Part shown: one piece after another, positions 5,713-8,863 of the stretch
Layout of the letters: each line of letters starts with the position of its first letter
Numbering within the stretch: the stretch's first letter is position 1
Assembly (NCBI GenBank): GCA_947487745.1
Contig: CANKXQ010000046.1
Location: 1 to 8,863 of the forward strand
Source of the DNA: Spartobacteria bacterium
GTDB lineage: Bacteria > Verrucomicrobiota > Verrucomicrobiia > Chthoniobacterales > Terrimicrobiaceae
Reading direction: 5' to 3'
DNA: 8,863 nucleotides
Program-made: the position numbers and the translations under genes
Notes under the pieces: model-generated
Databases searched by the model: none
Told to the model about the DNA's origin: nothing
Seen by the model: the letters and a program-made list of their open reading frames with translations, nothing else

Positions 5713-7035
5713 ATGACATTGAGCGACATCCAGCGATTGCTTGCGGAATTGGAAACCCACCCCACCCGCAGCCTTGGTCAGAACTTTCTCCACGACCAAA
5801 ATCTGGCCCGCTCGATCGTCGCGCTTCTCGACATTCAGCCGGGCGATCACATCGTGGAAATTGGTCCGGGGCTAGGCGCGCTCACCGAGTTTCTCGTGAC
5901 TCCCGAAACGCGCCTCACGCTTATCGAAAAAGACAGCCGCCTCATCTCCCATCTCAAGTCAAAATTCGAGCATGGAACAAACCGGGTGTTCCACGCCGAT
6001 GCATTGGAATTCGACCTTCGCGAACTATGGGGTCACGGCCATGTGAAGATCATCGGCAACCTGCCCTACTACATTTCCACACCCCTCATCGCAAAATACG
6101 CATCCGCCCTCTCACCCGCATCAGCACTTGTTCTCACGCTCCAGCTTGAGTTGGCGCAACGACTCGGCGCCGCGCATGACACGAGTGACTACGGCGCTAT
6201 GACACTCTGCACCGGTCGCCGCTGGGATATCCGACTCGAGCGCAAACTCCCCTCCTCGGTTTTCTTTCCCAGACCGAAGGTGGACTCCGCCGTCATCACC
6301 CTCCGGCGCAAGCCAAGATCCCGCGTTCGCGCCATCGATGATTCGATTTTTGAAACCCTCGTGAGACGCGGATTTTCAGAACGCCGCAAGCAACTCCGCA
6401 ACCTGCTTCCCGAGTTCAAAAACGACTGGGAAAAAATCTCCGCCGCACTCGGTATGCCGCCCACCGTTCGCGCCGAACAACTCAGCCCCGCTCAATGGGA
6501 GTCCCTCGCCTTCACCGCCTCGCCCTCGACCGCCCAGCATGGCACCGAGCGCTTCGATGTGGTGGATGATCAAGACCGCGTGCTGCGCTCCGAGTTCCGC
6601 GATGTCATTCATGTGAATAACTTGCCGCACCGCGCCGTCCACATGCTCCTTTTCAACGCCTCTGGAGAGCTTTACCTCCAAAAACGCTCCATCTGGAAAG
6701 ACCGCAACCCCGGCCTATGGGACTCCTCCGCCGCCGGGCATGTCGATTCCGGCGAAGACTACCTCACCGCCGCCCGCCGCGAACTCCAAGAAGAACTCGG
6801 CATCGAAGCCCCCGCCCTGACTCCCCTCACCCGCCTCACCCCGAATGAATCCAACGGCTGGGAATTCATCCAAGCCTACAAAGGCCACCACGAAGGCCCG
6901 TTCGAACCCGCGCCGATGGAAGTCGAAACCGGCGCATTCTTCCCCATGGAAAAAATCCGCCACTGGGCCAAAAAAAAACCAAGCAACTTCAGCCCGGTCT
7001 TCCTCGAAATCCTAAAAAACCTGCCCCCTCACTGA
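5713..7035 (+). CDS. rsmA: 16S rRNA (A1518/A1519-N6) dimethyltransferase fused to a Nudix hydrolase domain
   Basis: A single uninterrupted frame of 440 residues carrying two enzymes. Residues 1-268 are RsmA (KsgA), which dimethylates two adjacent adenines in helix 45 of 16S rRNA late in 30S assembly. Visible motifs are SLGQNFL (20-26), the SAM-binding VEIGPGLGALTE (48-59), the acidic IEKD (71-74), the catalytic NLPYY (116-120), FFPRPKVDSAV (184-194) and FSERRKQLRNLL (221-232). Residues 278-440 are a Nudix domain with a complete box G342-x5-E348-x7-REL-x-EELGI (342-364) and upstream LQKRS and PGLWD elements. It looks like the YfcD/IPP-isomerase-like Nudix branch, but the isomerase active-site cysteine position is alanine (A341), so pyrophosphohydrolase activity is more likely. 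RsmA alone is normally about 260-290 residues, so the extra domain is a real fusion. I chose the ATG at 5713 because an AAGG lies four bases upstream; an in-frame ATG at 5680 would add 11 residues. Confidence 0.93.
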   Translation: MTLSDIQRLLAELETHPTRSLGQNFLHDQNLARSIVALLDIQPGDHIVEIGPGLGALTEFLVTPETRLTLIEKDSRLISHLKSKFEHGTNRVFHADALEFDLRELWGHGHVKIIGNLPYYISTPLIAKYASALSPASALVLTLQLELAQRLGAAHDTSDYGAMTLCTGRRWDIRLERKLPSSVFFPRPKVDSAVITLRRKPRSRVRAIDDSIFETLVRRGFSERRKQLRNLLPEFKNDWEKISAALGMPPTVRAEQLSPAQWESLAFTASPSTAQHGTERFDVVDDQDRVLRSEFRDVIHVNNLPHRAVHMLLFNASGELYLQKRSIWKDRNPGLWDSSAAGHVDSGEDYLTAARRELQEELGIEAPALTPLTRLTPNESNGWEFIQAYKGHHEGPFEPAPMEVETGAFFPMEKIRHWAKKKPSNFSPVFLEILKNLPPH

Positions 7036-7044
7036 ATCCAAACG

Positions 7045-7078
7045 ACCAAAAATTTGGACGATCGTCCAAATTTTTGGT
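7045..7078. terminator. Perfect 34 bp palindrome, probable bidirectional terminator
   Basis: The half-site ACCAAAAATTTGGACGA (7045-7061) is followed directly by its exact reverse complement, centred on the GATC at 7060-7063. It sits 9 bp after the rsmA-Nudix stop and 31 bp after the stop of the convergent esterase-fold gene. As RNA it folds in both directions into a stem whose GC core (GGAC/GTCC) is flanked by A-runs on the 5' side and U-runs on the 3' side, as in bidirectional intrinsic terminators. The GC core is short, so terminator strength is uncertain. A protein-binding operator is possible but less likely between convergent genes. Confidence 0.65.
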
Positions 7079-7109
7079 TCGCGAAATGCGGCGGCGGGAA
7101 TGCGGGGTT

Positions 7110-8204
7110 TTAGGATCTGGAGGCGAAGCTGAGGGCGTTGCCGAGGCGGGCGCGCCAGGAGATGGGGGTGTGGCCTGCGCCGGGGATGCGTTGGATTTGG
7201 AATTCGCGGCCTTCGACAAGGCCTTTGGAGCGGAGCGAGGCGGCGAGGAGGGTGTGGTAGCCTTCGTAGCATTCGTCGATGTCCAGATCGCCGTAGTCGA
7301 AGTGCATGCGGAGGTTTTTGTCGAGGGCCGGTGTTTCTTCGAGCAGGCGCAGGGCGGCGCAATTCGCCGGGAGGGATTGCGATATGTCCTCGAAGGAGGT
7401 GGAGAGGCAGGCGATGCCTCCGAAGATGCCCGGATGGCGCAGTGCCGTGTGGAAGGCATGGAGCGCGCCGAGCCCCACACCGCCGAGGATGCGGGATGAG
7501 GGCGAGGCGATTGTGCGGTAGTGTTGATCCATGTGGGCGACCAGTTCCTGCGCGATGAATCCGGCATAGCCCTCGCCTCCAAGCTCGGGGGAGAGTTCGT
7601 AATCCCTGAGCGTGATGTCTTCGGGGGAAAACCCCTCGGGATGCCTCACGCCGACGACAATCGACTCAGGCATCATACCTCGGCGGGAGAGCATGGAGAC
7701 CCATTCATCGGCCGCCAGATCAATGCCTGAGGGTTTGCTGAGGGCTGGATCGAAGATGGCGTCGCCGTCATGCAGAATGACGAGCGGGAAGCGGTGACCG
7801 GAATCGCGCGAGTAGGCGGGAGGGAGCCAGATGAGAAGTTCGCGATCCTGGGCCAGCAACCGCGAACCCATGACCTCGCGCGTAAGCCTCCCGCTGAAGC
7901 GATCCTTCCAGTCCGCAACCGTGTGTTGAAGCGTGGCGTCGAGCCAGACCCCATGCGAGAGGTTGCCGGGCACATTGCCGTGGGCATCCACCGCCTCGCG
8001 TTCCCAGGATCCGCGTGTGATTTTATATTCGAAATGCGAGCCAGTGGGCACCTCGATTTCACCGGTGTGGAAAGGCGGTTGCCAAGTCAGGCGCAATGCC
8101 CGCGCAGGGCCCCAGCATCCCAGTGCCTCGCTGCTGCCGGAAATGAAAATGCCCTCGGAGGAACGGTCGACCGGGGGAACAATGCGAAAGCGAATCCTGC
8201 TCAT
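7110..8204 (-). CDS. Carbohydrate-binding-like domain plus esterase-D-type alpha/beta hydrolase, nucleophile serine replaced
   Basis: A 364-residue two-domain protein. Residues 1-100 resemble a CBM20/CBM48-type starch-binding beta-sandwich: GIFISGSSEALGCWGP (18-33), followed by FEYKITRGSWERE (58-70). Residues 110-364 match the esterase D/enterochelin-esterase family. Evidence is ELLIWLPPAY (122-131), LVILHDGDAIFD (141-152), a strand-turn-helix at 238-257, an acidic stretch GDLDID (305-310) and GAGHTPISWRARL (342-354) with the catalytic-type histidine H345. The nucleophile elbow reads G242-V243-G244-L245-G246, so glycine replaces the expected serine at 244; the codons were re-read from the DNA. 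No signal peptide is evident. An alternative start at 8234 adds MCKQQVIVSC, but the shorter form begins exactly at the domain and is preferred. Neither start has a convincing Shine-Dalgarno sequence. The protein may bind glycogen or another glycan without ester hydrolysis; no substrate can be named. Confidence 0.8.
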   Translation of the reverse strand: MSRIRFRIVPPVDRSSEGIFISGSSEALGCWGPARALRLTWQPPFHTGEIEVPTGSHFEYKITRGSWEREAVDAHGNVPGNLSHGVWLDATLQHTVADWKDRFSGRLTREVMGSRLLAQDRELLIWLPPAYSRDSGHRFPLVILHDGDAIFDPALSKPSGIDLAADEWVSMLSRRGMMPESIVVGVRHPEGFSPEDITLRDYELSPELGGEGYAGFIAQELVAHMDQHYRTIASPSSRILGGVGLGALHAFHTALRHPGIFGGIACLSTSFEDISQSLPANCAALRLLEETPALDKNLRMHFDYGDLDIDECYEGYHTLLAASLRSKGLVEGREFQIQRIPGAGHTPISWRARLGNALSFASRS

Positions 8205-8315
8205 GCAAGAAACAATAACCTGCTGTTTGCACATGGCAAAGTCGTGTTTAACGGAGATTGGAATTGATCAAAAAACGCATGGACGCGGGGCAGGGATTTC
8301 GCCGAGAGTGCTGGG
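8205..8315. other. Divergent intergenic region between the esterase-fold gene and corA
   Basis: These 111 bp must hold promoters for both genes. On the minus strand TTGCCA (8241-8236) lies 16 bp before TATTGT (8219-8214). That would start transcription almost at the 8204 ATG, but the match is weak. An eight-base palindrome TTGATCAA sits at 8264-8271. A GAGAG about seven bases before the corA-like ATG may serve as its ribosome-binding site. No other structure is seen. Confidence 0.25.
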
Positions 8316-8863
8316 ATGTCGAGTTCAGCATCCATCGAAGCGGGTGATGTCGCCGAGGCGCCGGAGATGCCCATCGCCAAGGCGGGTGGCATGCGGAGCT
8401 ACTACCGTGTGGCGGAGGACGCCGGCACTGTCGTGCGCTGCGAACCGCAGGATGCGCAGATCATTGTCTTCAACAGTCCGACCATCGAGGACGAGGCGGA
8501 TTTGCTGGAGTTCTACAATATCGATTACCACACGCTCCACTCCTCATTGGACCCGGATGAGCTGTCGCGTCTGGAATTTGAAACCGACCACGCGGCGATC
8601 ATCTTCAAACGCCCGAAGAGCTTCTCGGCCGACGACAATTTTTTGCTCAAGCTCACCTCGACCGGTGTGTTCGTTTACGAGGACCGTATCGTGGTGGTCA
8701 TGCCCGACGATGCCCCGCTTTTCGAGGGCCGTGCCCCGCTGCGGATTTTCTCGGTCCAGGATGTGATCCTCCGCCTTCTTTACCAGAGCATCAGCCATTT
8801 CGAAGGCCACCTGAAAGCCATCAATATGCTCTCGGACTCGCTCGAGCGGCGCATCATCAGCTC
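8316..8863 (+). CDS. corA: CorA-family divalent cation (Mg2+/Co2+) transporter, N-terminal part
   Basis: Partial gene: the frame is open to the right edge, giving 182 residues. After a variable N-terminus the sequence follows the cytoplasmic funnel domain of CorA proteins. It has DEADLLEFYNIDYHTL (59-74), then LDPDELSRLEFE with a strand of the AIIFKRP type, a second strand pair (GVFVYEDRIVVVMPD) and a helical stretch ending RLLYQSISHFEGHLKAIN. CorA proteins form pentameric channels that take up Mg2+ (or Co2+/Ni2+). The C-terminal transmembrane helices and the pore GMN motif, which would confirm the class, lie outside the window. The ATG at 8316 is preceded by GAGAG at a plausible distance. 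In-frame ATGs at 8367 and 8391 are alternatives that also leave the conserved domain intact. It is divergent from the esterase-fold gene. Confidence 0.85.
   Translation, partial: MSSSASIEAGDVAEAPEMPIAKAGGMRSYYRVAEDAGTVVRCEPQDAQIIVFNSPTIEDEADLLEFYNIDYHTLHSSLDPDELSRLEFETDHAAIIFKRPKSFSADDNFLLKLTSTGVFVYEDRIVVVMPDDAPLFEGRAPLRIFSVQDVILRLLYQSISHFEGHLKAINMLSDSLERRIIS

Noticed and set aside
6612..6620. TGTGAATAA, an exact DnaA-box-like 9-mer inside the Nudix coding region
   Set aside because: A single site within conserved coding sequence, explained by codons; it serves as a caution about chance matches.
7933..8766. 277-codon open frame on the plus strand across the esterase-fold gene start and the corA region
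   Set aside because: It overlaps two better-supported genes in other frames, and its product is rich in Arg, Ser and Pro, typical of an out-of-frame reading.

Overview
The window looks like ordinary chromosomal DNA from a moderately GC-rich Gram-negative-like bacterium, most probably a member of the Verrucomicrobiota/PVC group. That assignment is an inference. It rests on the mix of a zinc-free S14 gene standing outside a ribosomal-protein cluster, a psd-pssA phosphatidylethanolamine operon, an rsmA (ksgA) gene fused to a Nudix domain, an O-antigen-ligase-like membrane protein with a long soluble tail, and mostly absent Shine-Dalgarno sequences. There are no IS elements, phage genes, CRISPR arrays, tRNAs or rRNAs.

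Layout. Positions 1-1504 hold three minus-strand genes in transcription order: rpsN (1504-1235), an alpha/beta-hydrolase-fold protein (1175-183) and a histidine-phosphatase-family protein (173 to beyond the left edge). From 1675 to 3135 two plus-strand genes, psd and pssA, form an operon. PssA makes phosphatidylserine from CDP-diacylglycerol and Psd decarboxylates it to phosphatidylethanolamine. Positions 5552-3150 (minus) encode an 800-residue polytopic membrane protein of the O-antigen ligase/polymerase superfamily, converging on pssA with only 14 bp between the stops. A roughly 160 bp divergent intergenic region follows, carrying three DnaA-box-like 9-mers and short direct repeats. Then comes plus-strand rsmA-Nudix (5713-7035). 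A perfect 34 bp palindrome, probably a bidirectional terminator, separates it from a convergent minus-strand gene (8204-7110) encoding a starch-binding-like domain joined to an esterase-D-type fold. The right edge holds the N-terminal part of a CorA-family divalent-cation transporter (8316 onward).

Most of the window is housekeeping: translation, ribosome maturation, phospholipid synthesis, surface glycan and metal transport. The points most worth a second look are these. (i) Two unrelated alpha/beta-hydrolase-fold proteins in the same 9 kb both have glycine where the catalytic serine is expected; one of them appears to lack the entire Ser-Asp-His triad. (ii) The 16S rRNA dimethyltransferase is fused in frame to an intact Nudix hydrolase domain. 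(iii) DnaA-box-like sites cluster upstream of rsmA. (iv) A perfect palindrome lies between convergent genes. (v) Most starts have no recognisable Shine-Dalgarno sequence. I did not find a clear new multi-gene system.
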